A DNA stretch of 64,000 nucleotides from Streptomyces katrae (GCF_000717655.1 NZ_JNZY01000002.1:248001-312000); one strand, 5' to 3'. Shown: positions 34,969 to 44,341, counted from the stretch's first letter. The notes: generated from the letters alone by a model not told the origin. Numbers and translations: made by a program.

Positions 34969-35564
34969 GGCCGTTCCCCGCGCTTGACCTGAGGCTTCGG
35001 CAGGCGCAGCCGGCGCATCTGAAGGGTGCGCATGAGGCCGTACGCGACGGCGCCGCGGCGCGGCTCGTCGGGGAAGCGCTCGGCGAGGGACTTGCGCAGG
35101 CGCAAGCCCATGCCGATGGAGTCGACGATGATCAGGGCGATCACGGCCAGCCACAGCAGCAGGGCGACGTTCTGGATCGACGGCACCCGCACCATGCTGA
35201 GAACCAGGATGATCACTGCCAGCGGCAGGAACATCTCGGCGACGGAGAAGCGGGAGTCCACGAAGTCGCGGACGAACCGGCGGACGGGGCCCTTGTCGCG
35301 GGCGGGCAGATAGCGCTCGTCGCCACTGGCCAGCGCCTCGCGCTGCTTGGTCATCTCCGCCCGGCGGCGCTCACGGGCACGCTTGGCGTCCTCCTTGCGG
35401 TTGCCGGTCGAGGCCACCACGGCCTTGCGCTGCGACTGGGCCACAGCACGCTTCGGCGTCGGGCGGCCCTTCGGGGCCTGCGGGTCACGGGGCTGCGAGA
35501 GGTCGGCGGTCACCTTGTCGGTGGCTGCGGCCTTCTCTTCCTTGGAGGAACGGCTACCAAACAC
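34965..35564 (-). CDS. DUF3043 membrane protein
   Basis: About 199 residues: a basic, Lys/Arg-rich N-terminal half (KGRPTPKR, KRARERRRAEM) and two adjacent transmembrane helices (about 115-160) before a basic C-terminus. This is the actinobacterial DUF3043 family, function unknown. GTG 35564 (VFGSRSSKEEKAA) is preferred because family members begin near this point; TTG at 35573 would add three residues. The stop overlaps the methyltransferase start. Confidence 0.8.
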   Translation of the reverse strand: MFGSRSSKEEKAAATDKVTADLSQPRDPQAPKGRPTPKRAVAQSQRKAVVASTGNRKEDAKRARERRRAEMTKQREALASGDERYLPARDKGPVRRFVRDFVDSRFSVAEMFLPLAVIILVLSMVRVPSIQNVALLLWLAVIALIIVDSIGMGLRLRKSLAERFPDEPRRGAVAYGLMRTLQMRRLRLPKPQVKRGERP

Positions 35565-35762
35565 AAAACCCAAGCCTACGTGGTTGCGGGCGGGTACCCC
35601 ACCCCCGCGGGGAACGATCCGGCAACGGCGGGCGTCTTCCCTGTGCAGGGTTCTTGCGGTGGGTGCGCTCGGGGGAGCACCTACTCCCTACGCCTGACGA
35701 GGGCGGGGGCGGAGTCGTTCTGGAGGAGGAGCGCATCCGCACAGGAACAGTGCGGTAATGGA

Positions 35763-35789
35763 GACAGGGCCCGTACTGTGGGTCCTGTC
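35763..35789 (+). promoter_or_regulatory. Hairpin upstream of pspA
   Basis: 10-bp stem GACAGGGCCC/GGGTCCTGTC with one G-T pair and a 7-base loop, 45 bp before the pspA start. Possible operator or mRNA stem. Confidence 0.4.
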
Positions 35790-35834
35790 GGTGACCTGGA
35801 GCACAGTCCGTCTAGAAGGGGGCGCGCGAAGCCC

Positions 35835-36629
35835 ATGAGCGGTGTCATGAAGCGTATGGGGATGATCTTCCGCGCGAAGGCGAACAAGGCCCTGGACCGG
35901 GCCGAGGACCCGCGCGAGACCCTCGACTACTCGTACCAGAAGCAGCTGGAGCTGCTTCAGAAGGTGCGCCGCGGCGTCGCCGACGTGGCGACCTCCCGCA
36001 AGCGCCTGGAGCTGCAGCTGAACCAGCTGCAGGGCCAGTCCGCCAAGCTGGAGGACCAGGGCCGCAAGGCCCTCGCCCTGGGCCGCGAGGACCTGGCCCG
36101 CGAGGCGCTGTCCCGGCGCGCCTCGCTGCAGCAGCAGGTCAGCGACCTGGAGGTGCAGCACCAGACCCTGCAGGGCGAGGAGGAGAAGCTGACCCTCGCC
36201 GCGCAGCGCCTGCAGGCCAAGGTGGACGCCTTCCGTACGAAGAAGGAGACCATCAAGGCCACGTACACGGCGGCGCAGGCGCAGACCCGGATCGCGGAGT
36301 CCTTCTCCGGCATCTCCGAGGAGATGAGCGACGTCGGCCTGGCCATCCAGCGGGCCGAGGACAAGACCGCCCAGCTGCAGGCCCGCGCCGGCGCGATCGA
36401 CGAGCTGCTGGCCTCCGGCGCCCTCGACGACCAGAGCGGCCTCGGCTCCAAGGACGACATCCAGGCCGAGCTGGACCGCCTCTCCGGCGGTACGGACGTG
36501 GAGCTGGAGCTCCAGCGGATGAAGGCCGAGCTGGCGGGCGGCCCGTCGGCGCAGCAGCAGGCCATCGAGGGCGGTGCCCCGGGCAACGCCCAGCAGCCGC
36601 AGACCCAGCACCGGTTCGACAAGCAGTAG
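35835..36629 (+). CDS. pspA: PspA/IM30 family membrane-stress protein
   Basis: A 264-residue protein, mostly one long coiled-coil (about 25-220, rich in Gln/Leu/Glu/Ala heptads) after a short amphipathic helix (MKRMGMIFRAKANKAL). PspA/Vipp1 proteins form ESCRT-III-like rings on damaged membranes. The Gln-rich tail (after residue 240) is typical of Streptomyces. ATG 35835 has AAGGGGG upstream. It is followed 13 bp later by pspAA. Secure. Confidence 0.95.
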   Translation: MSGVMKRMGMIFRAKANKALDRAEDPRETLDYSYQKQLELLQKVRRGVADVATSRKRLELQLNQLQGQSAKLEDQGRKALALGREDLAREALSRRASLQQQVSDLEVQHQTLQGEEEKLTLAAQRLQAKVDAFRTKKETIKATYTAAQAQTRIAESFSGISEEMSDVGLAIQRAEDKTAQLQARAGAIDELLASGALDDQSGLGSKDDIQAELDRLSGGTDVELELQRMKAELAGGPSAQQQAIEGGAPGNAQQPQTQHRFDKQ

Positions 36630-36642
36630 GACGGGGCCCGTC

Positions 36643-36921
36643 ATGATTGTCCGCATCATGGGGGAAGGGCAGGTGAAGGTGGCCGACAGCCACTTCACCG
36701 AGCTCAACAAGCTGGACGACGACCTGCTCGCGGAGATGGAGAGCGGTGACGGGGAAGGCTTCCGGCGCACGCTGTGCGCGCTGCTCGAGGCCGTACGGAG
36801 GCTCGGCGAGCCGCTGCCGGACGATGCGCTGGAGCCGTCCGAGCTGATCCTGCCCGCGGAGGACGCCTCGCTCGACGACGTCAGGGAGATGCTCAGCGAC
36901 GACGGCCTGATCCCGGGCTGA
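36643..36921 (+). CDS. PspA-associated protein PspAA
   Basis: A 92-residue acidic protein (MIVRIMGEGQVKV...) matching the PspAA domain that accompanies pspA in actinobacteria and archaea. It has a beta-rich N-terminus and helical C-terminus ending in an Asp/Leu segment. Its ribosome-binding site (AGGACGGGG) begins inside the pspA stop, so the two are co-expressed. Role probably modulating PspA assembly. Confidence 0.88.
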   Translation: MIVRIMGEGQVKVADSHFTELNKLDDDLLAEMESGDGEGFRRTLCALLEAVRRLGEPLPDDALEPSELILPAEDASLDDVREMLSDDGLIPG

Positions 36922-36950
36922 ACCGCCCGGCAGCAGGACATGGACGTGAC

Positions 36951-36989
36951 GGCGCCCGGCCGCCCCCCTCGCGGGAGCGGCCGGGCGCC
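36951..36989. terminator. pspA operon terminator
   Basis: 13-bp perfect stem (GGCGCCCGGCCGC and complement), 13-base loop. Confidence 0.8.
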
Positions 36990-37029
36990 CTCATGTCCGG
37001 TGCCGTGCCGTCCGGCGCTTCGCGCGTGT

Positions 37030-37800
37030 CTAGTGCTTCGTCGGCTTGGAGACCGCCGTCCGCTCCGGATCCGGGGTCCCGCCGATGAAGTTCTCGAACC
37101 TGCGGCGCGGGGCCGCCCACCGCCGGTCGTGGTGGAACGCGCGCAGCTTGGCCTTGGCGCGGGCCCGCGGGCGCTTCGCGTAGAACCTCTTCGCGTACGG
37201 GGAACCGGGCCGGGCCAGCCGGATCGCCCCGAGCAGCGCCACGAAGGGGATGACGGTGCCGAAGAACGCGGTGCGCGCCTTGCCCTTCCACAGGGCGATC
37301 AGGGCCAGGAAGAAGTTCGTCGCGGTGTTCATGATGATGAGCCCGCGGCTCTGCCGCTCGTCGGCGGTCAGGTCGTTGACGCCGAACGGCAGGAACCCGC
37401 CCAGCACCAGCGCCACCAGCGCGGCCGTCAGCACCACGATCTCGACGCTCTTGCGGCCCTGTTCGCTCCAGTAGACGTCGTCGAGGTGCAGGATCAGCGC
37501 GAACTCGTCCAGCACCAGGCCGGCGCCCAGCCCGAAGATGACGGCGGAGAGCAGTGCGCCGAAGCCGTACCGGCCGCTGCCGACGGCCCCGAACCCGCCG
37601 ATGATCACGAGGACTACGCCGGGCACCACGTGGTGGATGTGCAGGCCGCCCGGGGTGACGTTCTTGAACGGCCCCCGCCCGGCCCGGATCAGCCGGGTGA
37701 TCACACGGGTGACGAGGAACGACATCACGAACGAGAGCAGGGCGAGGAGCAGGGGCAGCTTCCCCGGTTCGACGATGTTCCGGTACCACCAGTGACCCAT
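37030..37800 (-). CDS. Conserved multi-pass membrane protein, function unknown
   Basis: A 256-residue protein with about six helices. His- and Asp-rich motifs within the membrane part are notable: GGLHIHHVVPG (about 48-58) and LDEFALILHLDDVYW (about 95-109), a His/Asp pattern that could bind a metal. The C-terminus is basic. The family looks actinobacterial. ATG 37800 has GGGAG upstream. Divergent from cobS. Role unknown. Confidence 0.75.
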   Translation of the reverse strand: MGHWWYRNIVEPGKLPLLLALLSFVMSFLVTRVITRLIRAGRGPFKNVTPGGLHIHHVVPGVVLVIIGGFGAVGSGRYGFGALLSAVIFGLGAGLVLDEFALILHLDDVYWSEQGRKSVEIVVLTAALVALVLGGFLPFGVNDLTADERQSRGLIIMNTATNFFLALIALWKGKARTAFFGTVIPFVALLGAIRLARPGSPYAKRFYAKRPRARAKAKLRAFHHDRRWAAPRRRFENFIGGTPDPERTAVSKPTKH

Positions 37801-37873
37801 ACCGCCGGCTCCCTGCTGTGGGCAGCTCACCAATTTTCCCGTATGCGGCAATTTACCGCTCTCCGTGAGCGGG

Positions 37874-37879
37874 TAGCGT
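37874..37879 (+). promoter_or_regulatory. Candidate -10 box of cobS
   Basis: TAGCGT eight bases before the ATG at 37888, suggesting a near-leaderless transcript. Confidence 0.4.
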
Positions 37880-37887
37880 TCGCGCCG

Positions 37888-38721
37888 ATGAAAGATTCGT
37901 TCGACGACCAGCCCCCCGCGCCGCCCCTGACGCCGCCCGCGGAGCGCGCCTCGCTGCGCGACGGCGTGCGCTTCGCGTTCGGCACGCTCACCGTGCTGCC
38001 CGCCCGCATCACCCGCTGGGACCGGCCCGCGGCCCGTACCGGTATGGCCTGTGCGCCGCTCGCCGGGCTCGTCGTGGGCCTGCTCGCCGCCGTGCCGGGG
38101 ACGCTGCTGCTGCTCCTGGGCGGCGGCCCGCTGCTCGCGGCGGCCGTCACCGTCGCCGTACCGGCCGCCCTGACCCGGGCGCTGCACCTCGACGGGCTCG
38201 CCGACACCGCCGACGGGCTGGGCAGCGCGAAGCCGGCCGAGACGGCGCTGCGGATCATGAAGCAGTCCGACATCGGCCCCTTCGGGGTGGTGGCGCTGCT
38301 GCTGGTGCTGCTGGCCCAGGCCGGGGCGCTGGCCGACCTCTACGCCGAGAGCTGGTTCCACGGGGCCCTGGCGACGGTCATCGCGGCCGTCACCGCCCGG
38401 CTGGCCATGACGTTGGCCGCCCGTGACGGCGTACCGCCGGCCCGCCCCGAGGGGCTGGGGGCGGCGGTCGCCGGAGTGCTCCCCACAGGCTCGGCCATCG
38501 GGATCGCCGCACTGGTGGCCGTCCTGGCCGGGGCCGCCGCCCTGCCGGTGGGGCCGGGGGCCGCCGTGCAGTGCGCGGGCGCGGTCCTGATCGCCCTGGC
38601 GGCGGCGGAACACCTGCTGCGCCGCTGCGTACGCCGCTTCGACGGGGTCACGGGCGACGTGTTCGGCGCCCTCGCCGAGGTCTCGGCGACCACGGCCCTG
38701 GTCGTCCTGGCCCTGGGCTGA
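37888..38721 (+). CDS. cobS: Adenosylcobinamide-GDP ribazoletransferase
   Basis: Joins GDP-cobinamide and alpha-ribazole to make cobalamin, in the membrane. The protein has 277 residues with about seven helices. The DGLADTADGLG motif (about 111-121) and MKQSDIGPFG are CobS signatures; RFGGVTGD-like RFDGVTGDVFGA lies near the end. ATG 37888. It stands 17 bp before the response regulator, which has its own promoter box. Works with CobU and CobT encoded 4-6 kb upstream on the other strand. Secure. Confidence 0.95.
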   Translation: MKDSFDDQPPAPPLTPPAERASLRDGVRFAFGTLTVLPARITRWDRPAARTGMACAPLAGLVVGLLAAVPGTLLLLLGGGPLLAAAVTVAVPAALTRALHLDGLADTADGLGSAKPAETALRIMKQSDIGPFGVVALLLVLLAQAGALADLYAESWFHGALATVIAAVTARLAMTLAARDGVPPARPEGLGAAVAGVLPTGSAIGIAALVAVLAGAAALPVGPGAAVQCAGAVLIALAAAEHLLRRCVRRFDGVTGDVFGALAEVSATTALVVLALG

Positions 38722-38725
38722 CACG

Positions 38726-38731
38726 TAGGGT
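38726..38731 (+). promoter_or_regulatory. -10 box (leaderless) of the response regulator
   Basis: TAGGGT, seven bases, then GTG 38739, all within the 17-bp gap after cobS. Confidence 0.5.
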
Positions 38732-38738
38732 TCGGGGC

Positions 38739-39440
38739 GTGGAAGAGACGCCGACGACCATCAGGGTGCTGCTCGCCGACGACCAGGCCCTGCTCCGCAG
38801 CGCCTTCAAGGTGCTGGTCGACTCCGAGCCCGACATGGCGGTCGTCGGCGAGGCTTCCGACGGAGCCCAGGCCTGCGCACTCGCCCGGGAAACCCGGCCC
38901 GACGTGGTCCTCATGGACATCCGGATGCCCGGCACCGACGGTCTCGCCGCCACCCGCATGATCAGCGCCGACCCCGAACTCGCCGCCGTCCGCGTGGTCA
39001 TGCTGACGACCTTCGAGGTCGACGAGTACGTCGTCCAGTCCCTGCGGGCCGGTGCCTCCGGGTTCCTCGGCAAGGGCGCCGAGCCCGAGGAGCTGCTCAA
39101 CGCCATCCGCGTCGCCGCAGCCGGGGAGGCGCTGCTGTCCCCGGCCGCCACCAAAGGGCTCATCGCCACCTTCCTCGCCCAGGGCGGCGGCGCCGACCCC
39201 GCCGGACCCGCCGCCGTGCACGCCGAGCGGCTCGCCGCGCTGACCGTCCGGGAGCGCGAGGTCCTCGTCCACGTCGCCGCGGGCCTGTCCAACGACGAGA
39301 TCGCCGGCCGGCTCGAGGTCAGCCCGCTCACCGTCAAAACCCATGTGAACCGGGCCATGGCGAAGCTCGGCGCCCGCGACCGCGCCCAACTGGTGGTCAT
39401 CGCCTACGAATCGGGACTGGTCCGGCCCCGGGCCGAGTAG
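38739..39440 (+). CDS. NarL/LuxR-type response regulator
   Basis: A 233-residue regulator. The receiver domain (about 8-125) has the acidic pair ADD (16-18), the phospho-acceptor Asp60 in VLMDIRMPG, and a conserved Lys in GFLGKGA. The LuxR helix-turn-helix (about 162-220) reads LTVREREVLVHVAAGLSNDEIA. It has all phosphorylation residues, unlike the receiver at 54.1 kb. No kinase is adjacent; the kinase at 27.5 kb is a candidate partner. Confidence 0.92.
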   Translation: MEETPTTIRVLLADDQALLRSAFKVLVDSEPDMAVVGEASDGAQACALARETRPDVVLMDIRMPGTDGLAATRMISADPELAAVRVVMLTTFEVDEYVVQSLRAGASGFLGKGAEPEELLNAIRVAAAGEALLSPAATKGLIATFLAQGGGADPAGPAAVHAERLAALTVREREVLVHVAAGLSNDEIAGRLEVSPLTVKTHVNRAMAKLGARDRAQLVVIAYESGLVRPRAE

Positions 39441-39615
39441 GAGCACGGCCGGCCGCGGGGCCGTGGAGTACGGCCGCGTACTGCGGACGCGGTATGCGGC
39501 GTATAAAGACGCGGGACCTGGGGGCGACGCAGCGCCGCCCCGGCGTACGGAAGGCTGAAGGCCCGCGGCCTTCGGGCCCAGCCCCGCGCACGCCACAGCA
39601 GAGAGATCCCCACCC

Positions 39616-42600
39616 ATGTCCTGGCTGTCCCGCTTCAGCCTGGCGCAGAGAGCGCTGATCGGCCTCGTATCGATCACCGCACTGCTCTTCGGCGCCATAG
39701 CCATCCCGCAGCTCAAGCAGCAGCTGCTGCCGTCCATCGAACTGCCGATGGTGTCCGTGCTCGCGCCGTACCAGGGCGCCTCGCCCGACGTGGTGGAGAA
39801 GCAGGTCATCGAACCGATCGAGGCCACGCTCAAGGGCGTCGACGGCATCACCGGCATCACCTCCACCGCCAGCGAGGGCAACGCCCTCATCATGGCCAAG
39901 TTCGACTACGGCGACAGCGGCACCAAGCAGCTCGTCGCCGACGTGCAGCAGGCCGTGAACCGGGCCCGCGTACGGCTGCCCGCCGAGGTGGACCCGCAGG
40001 TCGTGGCCGGTTCCACCGACGACATCCCGACCGTCGTCCTCGCCGTCACCTCGGACAAGGACCAGCAGGCGCTCGCCGACCAGCTGAACCGTTCCGTCGT
40101 CCCCGTCCTCGAGGACATCGAGGGCGTCGGCCAGGTCAGCGTGGACGGGGTCCAGGACCTCCGGGTCGCCGTCACCCCCGACAACGCCAGGCTCGCGGCG
40201 GCCGGCCTCGACGGCGCCGCCCTCGCGCAGGGCCTCCAGGCGGGCGGCGCGACCGTCCCCGCCGGCTCCTTCGACGAGGCGGGCAAGAACCGGACCGTCC
40301 GCGTCGGCGGCGGCTACACCTCCCTCGCCCAGCTCGAGGACCTGCGCCTGAGCGCCGGCCCCGGCAAGCCGGCCGTGCGCCTGGCCGACGTCGCCACCGT
40401 CAAGCAGGAGCCCGCCAAGGCCGTCTCCATCACCCGCACCAACGGCAAGCCCAGCCTCGCCCTCGTCCTCACCATGGACAAGGACGGCAGTGCCGTCGCG
40501 ATCTCCGACGCCGTCCAGGACAAGCTGCCCGAGCTGCGCACCGCGCTCGGCGCCGGCGCCGAGCTGACCGTCGTCAGCGACCAGGGCCCGCCCGTCGCCA
40601 AGTCCATCTCCAGCCTCACCACCGAGGGCCTGCTCGGCCTGCTCTTCGCGGTGATCGTGATCCTGGTCTTCCTGGCCTCGCTGCGCTCGACGCTGGTCAC
40701 CGCGGTCTCCATCCCGCTGTCCGTGGTCCTCGCGCTGATCGTGCTGTGGACCCGCGACCTGTCGCTCAACATGCTGACCCTGGGCGCGCTCACCATCGCC
40801 ATCGGCCGCGTCGTCGACGACTCGATCGTGGTCCTGGAGAACATCAAGCGCCACCTCGGCTACGGCGAGGAGCGCGAGGCCGCCATCATCACCGCGGTCA
40901 AGGAGGTCGCCGGCGCGGTCACCTCCTCCACGCTCACCACCGTCGCCGTCTTCCTCCCGATCGCCTTCGTCGGGGGCATGGTCGGCGAGTTCTTCGGCCC
41001 GTTCTCCCTCACCGTCGCCGCGGCCCTGCTGGCCTCGCTGATCGTCTCCCTGACGGTCGTGCCGGTGCTCTCCTACTGGTTCCTGCGCGCGCCCAAGGGC
41101 GTGGTGGCCGGCGACGCCGAGAGTGCGGCGAAGGCGCGGCGCGAAGCCGAGGAGAAGGAGGCGAAGAGCCGTCTCCAGCGGTTCTACGTACGGGCCCTGG
41201 GGCTGGTCACCCGCCGCCGGATCGCCACCCTCGTCGTCGCGGTCGTCGTCCTCATCGCCACCTTCGGGATGGCGCCCCTGCTGAAGACCAACTTCTTCGA
41301 CCAGGGCGAGCAGAGCGTCCTGACGGTCAAGCAGCAGCTGCCCCCGGGCACCTCGCTGGCCGCCTCCGACGCTGCCGGCCGGCGGGTCGAGAAGGCGCTG
41401 ACCGAGGTCAAGGGCGTCAAGGACTACCAGGTCACCGTCGGCTCCTCCGGTTTCCTGGCCGCCTTCGGCGGCGGTACGGGCTCCAACCAGGCCTCGTACC
41501 AGGTCACCCTGGAGGACTCCGGCGACTCCGAGGGCGTCAAGAAGCGCATCGAGGACGCCCTCGGCAAGCTCGACGGCATCGGCGACACCAGCATCTCGGC
41601 GGGCGGCGGCTTCGGCAGCCAGAATCTCAGTGTGGTCGTCAAGGCGGGCGACGCGGCCGTCCTCGCCCAGGCCGCCGAGCAGGTCCGGGCCGAGGTGGCC
41701 ACGCTCGACGACGTCACCGACGTACAGAGCGACCTGTCCCAGTCCGTGCCCAGGATCTCGGTCACCGCCACCCCGAAGGCCGCCGAGGCGGGCCTGAACC
41801 AGGCCGCGCTCGGCGCGATCGTGGCCCAGGCCGTACGGGGCAACCCGGCGGGCAAGGCCGTACTGGACAACACCGAGCGGGACATCGTCATCAAGTCCGC
41901 ACAGCCGGTCACCACCCTGGCCGAACTGCAGGCGCTCCCGGTCGGCCCGGTCAGGCTCGGCGACGTCGCCGAGGTCAAGGAGGTCCCCGGCCCGGTCTCG
42001 ATGACCCGGATCGACGGCGCCCGCGCCGCCACCGTCACCGCGAAGCCGGTGGGGGACAACACCGGCGCGATCGGCGCCGCGCTCCAGACGAAGATCAGCG
42101 CACTGGACCTGCCCGACGGGGCCACGGCCACCATCGGCGGCGTCTCCGAGGACCAGGGCGAGGCCTTCGCCTCGCTGGGCCTGGCCATGCTCGCGGCCAT
42201 CGCGATCGTGTTCATGCTGCTCGTGGCCACGTTCCGGTCGCTGATCCAGCCGCTGGTCCTGCTGGTGTCCATCCCGTTCGCGGCGACCGGCGCGCTCGGC
42301 CTGCTGCTGGTGACCGGCACCCCGCTGGGCGTCCCCGCCATGATCGGCATGCTGATGCTCATCGGCATCGTCGTGACCAACGCGATCGTCCTGATCGACC
42401 TGGTCAACCAGTACCGCGCCCAGGGCCTCGGCGTCGTCGAAGCCGTCATCGAGGGCGGCCGGCACCGCCTGCGCCCGATCCTCATGACGGCCCTCGCGAC
42501 GATCTTCGCGCTGCTCCCGATGGCGCTCGGCGTCACCGGCGAGGGCGGGTTCATCTCGCAGCCGCTGGCGGTCGTGGTGATCGGCGGCCTGGTCAGCTCG

Positions 42601-42759
42601 ACCCTGCTGACGCTGCTCCTGGTGCCGACGCTGTACACGATGATCGAGCTCCGCAAGGAGCGCCGCCGCGCCAAGCGCGTGGCCAGGCGGACGGCCCGCC
42701 TGACGGTGGTCCCGTCCCCGGACGAGTCCTCGGACGAGGAGTCCCCGGTCACGGTCTGA
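39616..42759 (+). CDS. RND-family efflux transporter (AcrB/SwrC-like)
   Basis: A 1047-residue proton-driven exporter, the usual RND size. The N-terminal helix is followed by large porter loops. The fourth helix holds the proton-relay pair Asp401-Asp402 in GRVVDDSIVVLENI; the second half repeats the fold. Gram-positive RND proteins of this type (SwrC) export lipopeptides or drugs without an outer-membrane partner. Neither a membrane-fusion protein nor a regulator is adjacent. The substrate is unknown. ATG 39616; the 175-bp gap before it shows no obvious promoter. Terminated by a 32-bp palindrome. Confidence 0.93.
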   Translation: MSWLSRFSLAQRALIGLVSITALLFGAIAIPQLKQQLLPSIELPMVSVLAPYQGASPDVVEKQVIEPIEATLKGVDGITGITSTASEGNALIMAKFDYGDSGTKQLVADVQQAVNRARVRLPAEVDPQVVAGSTDDIPTVVLAVTSDKDQQALADQLNRSVVPVLEDIEGVGQVSVDGVQDLRVAVTPDNARLAAAGLDGAALAQGLQAGGATVPAGSFDEAGKNRTVRVGGGYTSLAQLEDLRLSAGPGKPAVRLADVATVKQEPAKAVSITRTNGKPSLALVLTMDKDGSAVAISDAVQDKLPELRTALGAGAELTVVSDQGPPVAKSISSLTTEGLLGLLFAVIVILVFLASLRSTLVTAVSIPLSVVLALIVLWTRDLSLNMLTLGALTIAIGRVVDDSIVVLENIKRHLGYGEEREAAIITAVKEVAGAVTSSTLTTVAVFLPIAFVGGMVGEFFGPFSLTVAAALLASLIVSLTVVPVLSYWFLRAPKGVVAGDAESAAKARREAEEKEAKSRLQRFYVRALGLVTRRRIATLVVAVVVLIATFGMAPLLKTNFFDQGEQSVLTVKQQLPPGTSLAASDAAGRRVEKALTEVKGVKDYQVTVGSSGFLAAFGGGTGSNQASYQVTLEDSGDSEGVKKRIEDALGKLDGIGDTSISAGGGFGSQNLSVVVKAGDAAVLAQAAEQVRAEVATLDDVTDVQSDLSQSVPRISVTATPKAAEAGLNQAALGAIVAQAVRGNPAGKAVLDNTERDIVIKSAQPVTTLAELQALPVGPVRLGDVAEVKEVPGPVSMTRIDGARAATVTAKPVGDNTGAIGAALQTKISALDLPDGATATIGGVSEDQGEAFASLGLAMLAAIAIVFMLLVATFRSLIQPLVLLVSIPFAATGALGLLLVTGTPLGVPAMIGMLMLIGIVVTNAIVLIDLVNQYRAQGLGVVEAVIEGGRHRLRPILMTALATIFALLPMALGVTGEGGFISQPLAVVVIGGLVSSTLLTLLLVPTLYTMIELRKERRRAKRVARRTARLTVVPSPDESSDEESPVTV

Positions 42760-42781
42760 CGCACGTTCCGACGGACGCCGA

Positions 42782-42813
42782 AGGGCCGCCCCCTCGATCG
42801 AGGGGGCGGCCCT
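42782..42813. terminator. Bidirectional terminator (perfect 32-bp palindrome)
   Basis: Arms AGGGCCGCCCCCTCGA and its exact complement, between the convergent RND and nadA genes. Confidence 0.85.
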
Positions 42814-42846
42814 CCGGGCGTACCACGGGCGTAGGGGAGGAGACGG

Positions 42847-44025
42847 CTACGGGAGCGCGAGCATGCGCTCCAGGGCGAGCTTCGCGAAGCTCTCCGTCTC
42901 CTTGTCGACCTGGATCTGGTTCACGAGATTGCCCTCGGCCAGGGACTCCAGGGTCCACACCAGGTGGGGGAGGTCGATGCGGTTCATCGTCGAGCAGAAG
43001 CAGACCGTCTTGTCGAGGAAGACGACCTCCTTGTCCTGCGCGGCGAAACGATTCGCGAGGCGGCGGACGAGGTTCAGCTCGGTGCCGATGGCCCACTTGG
43101 AGCCGGCCGGAGCCGCCTCCAGCGCCTTGATGATGTACTCCGTCGAGCCGACGTAGTCCGCGGCCGCCACGACCTCGTGCTTGCACTCGGGGTGGACGAG
43201 GACGTTCACGCCGGGGATGCGGGCGCGCACGTCGTTGACCGAGTCGACCGAGAACCGGCCGTGCACCGAGCAGTGGCCGCGCCACAGGATCATCTTGGCG
43301 TTCCGCAGCTGCTCGGCGGTCAGGCCGCCGTTCGGCTTGTGCGGGTTGTAGAGCACGCAGTCGTCGAGGGACATGCCCATGTCGCGCACCGCGGTGTTGC
43401 GGCCCAGGTGCTGGTCCGGCAGGAAGAGCACCTTCTCGCCCTGCTCGAAGGCCCACTCGAGGGCCTTCTTGGCGTTGGACGACGTGCAGATCGTGCCGCC
43501 GTGCTTGCCGGTGAACGCCTTGATGTCCGCCGAGGAGTTCATGTACGAGACGGGGACCGTCACGTCGGCTATGCCCGCCTCGGTGAGCACGTCCCAGCAT
43601 TCGGCGACCTGCTCGGCGGTGGCCATGTCGGCCATCGAGCAGCCGGCCGCGAGGTCGGGCAGGACGACCTTCTGGTCGTCCGAGGTCAGGATGTCCGCGG
43701 ACTCCGCCATGAAGTGGACGCCGCAGAAGACGATGTACTCGGCCTCCGGCTTGGCGGCCGCGTCCTTGGCCAGCTTGAAGGAGTCGCCGGTGACGTCGGC
43801 GAACTCGATCACCTCGTCACGCTGGTAGTGGTGGCCGAGGATGAAGACCTTGTCCCCGAGCTTCTCCTTGGCCGCGCGGGCGCGCGCGACCAGGTCCGGG
43901 TCCGACGGCGAGGGCAGGTCGCCGGGGCACTCCACCCCGCGCTCGCTCTTGGGGTCGGCCTCACGGCCGAGCAGCAGCAGGGCAAGGGGCGTCGGCTGGA
44001 CGTCCAAAGGCTGGGCGGTGGTCAC
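42847..44025 (-). CDS. nadA: Quinolinate synthase
   Basis: Condenses iminoaspartate and dihydroxyacetone phosphate to quinolinate for NAD synthesis, using a [4Fe-4S] cluster. The protein has 392 residues. Motifs include LGHHYQRDEVIEFAD, FCGVHFMAES, the cluster cysteines in GCSMADM, RGHCSVHGRF and CFCSTMNRIDLPHL, and HPECKHEVV. GTG 44025 was chosen over a GTG at 44061 because the family-like sequence TTAQPLDV starts there. nadB and nadC are not in the window. Secure. Confidence 0.96.
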   Translation of the reverse strand: MTTAQPLDVQPTPLALLLLGREADPKSERGVECPGDLPSPSDPDLVARARAAKEKLGDKVFILGHHYQRDEVIEFADVTGDSFKLAKDAAAKPEAEYIVFCGVHFMAESADILTSDDQKVVLPDLAAGCSMADMATAEQVAECWDVLTEAGIADVTVPVSYMNSSADIKAFTGKHGGTICTSSNAKKALEWAFEQGEKVLFLPDQHLGRNTAVRDMGMSLDDCVLYNPHKPNGGLTAEQLRNAKMILWRGHCSVHGRFSVDSVNDVRARIPGVNVLVHPECKHEVVAAADYVGSTEYIIKALEAAPAGSKWAIGTELNLVRRLANRFAAQDKEVVFLDKTVCFCSTMNRIDLPHLVWTLESLAEGNLVNQIQVDKETESFAKLALERMLALP

Positions 44026-44341
44026 GACACGCACCACTTTCTGTTCTGCGACAAGGGGCACTTCTGAAGCAGAGCTTCGACTTCTCGTCTATTTGACGCT
44101 ATCTATCATAGCCGCTTCATGTCACTTTGACGATGCCGATAGTGTCGATGTGACGAATTCCCCTGAGATGAAGCACTCGGTCCGTCGGGCCCAGCTGCCG
44201 GGGACGGTGTGCGAGCATGAATAACCAAGACATGCGTCGGGTCCGGAATGAATCCGCGGCCCCGCTCGTTGCCATCGACGGCAAGAGTCCGACGTTTCCC
44301 TGCTTCCGGCGGGGAGCCGCCCACTTCGGGAGTGAATGCAG
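44026..44341. other. 316-bp divergent region between nadA and erpA
   Basis: Holds the candidate nadA promoter (-10 TATGAT at 44105-44110 on the minus strand, -35 TCGTCA at 44128-44133 with a 17-bp spacer). I find no clear promoter for erpA and no gene I would support. Confidence 0.5.
44105..44133 (-). promoter_or_regulatory. nadA promoter
   Basis: TATGAT (-10) is close to consensus; TCGTCA sits 17 bp upstream. The -10 lies within a CTAT-g-ATAG palindrome. The leader would be about 73 bases. Confidence 0.5.

Noticed and set aside
39397..42465. Long minus-strand open frame opposite the RND transporter
   Set aside because: Shadow of a gene with clear RND motifs; the translation is Asp/Gly/Val/Gln-rich without a fold.
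44106..44324. Open frame of 72 codons on the minus strand between nadA and erpA
   Set aside because: No ribosome-binding site and no recognisable domain; its end overlaps the nadA promoter. Kept as possible but unsupported.
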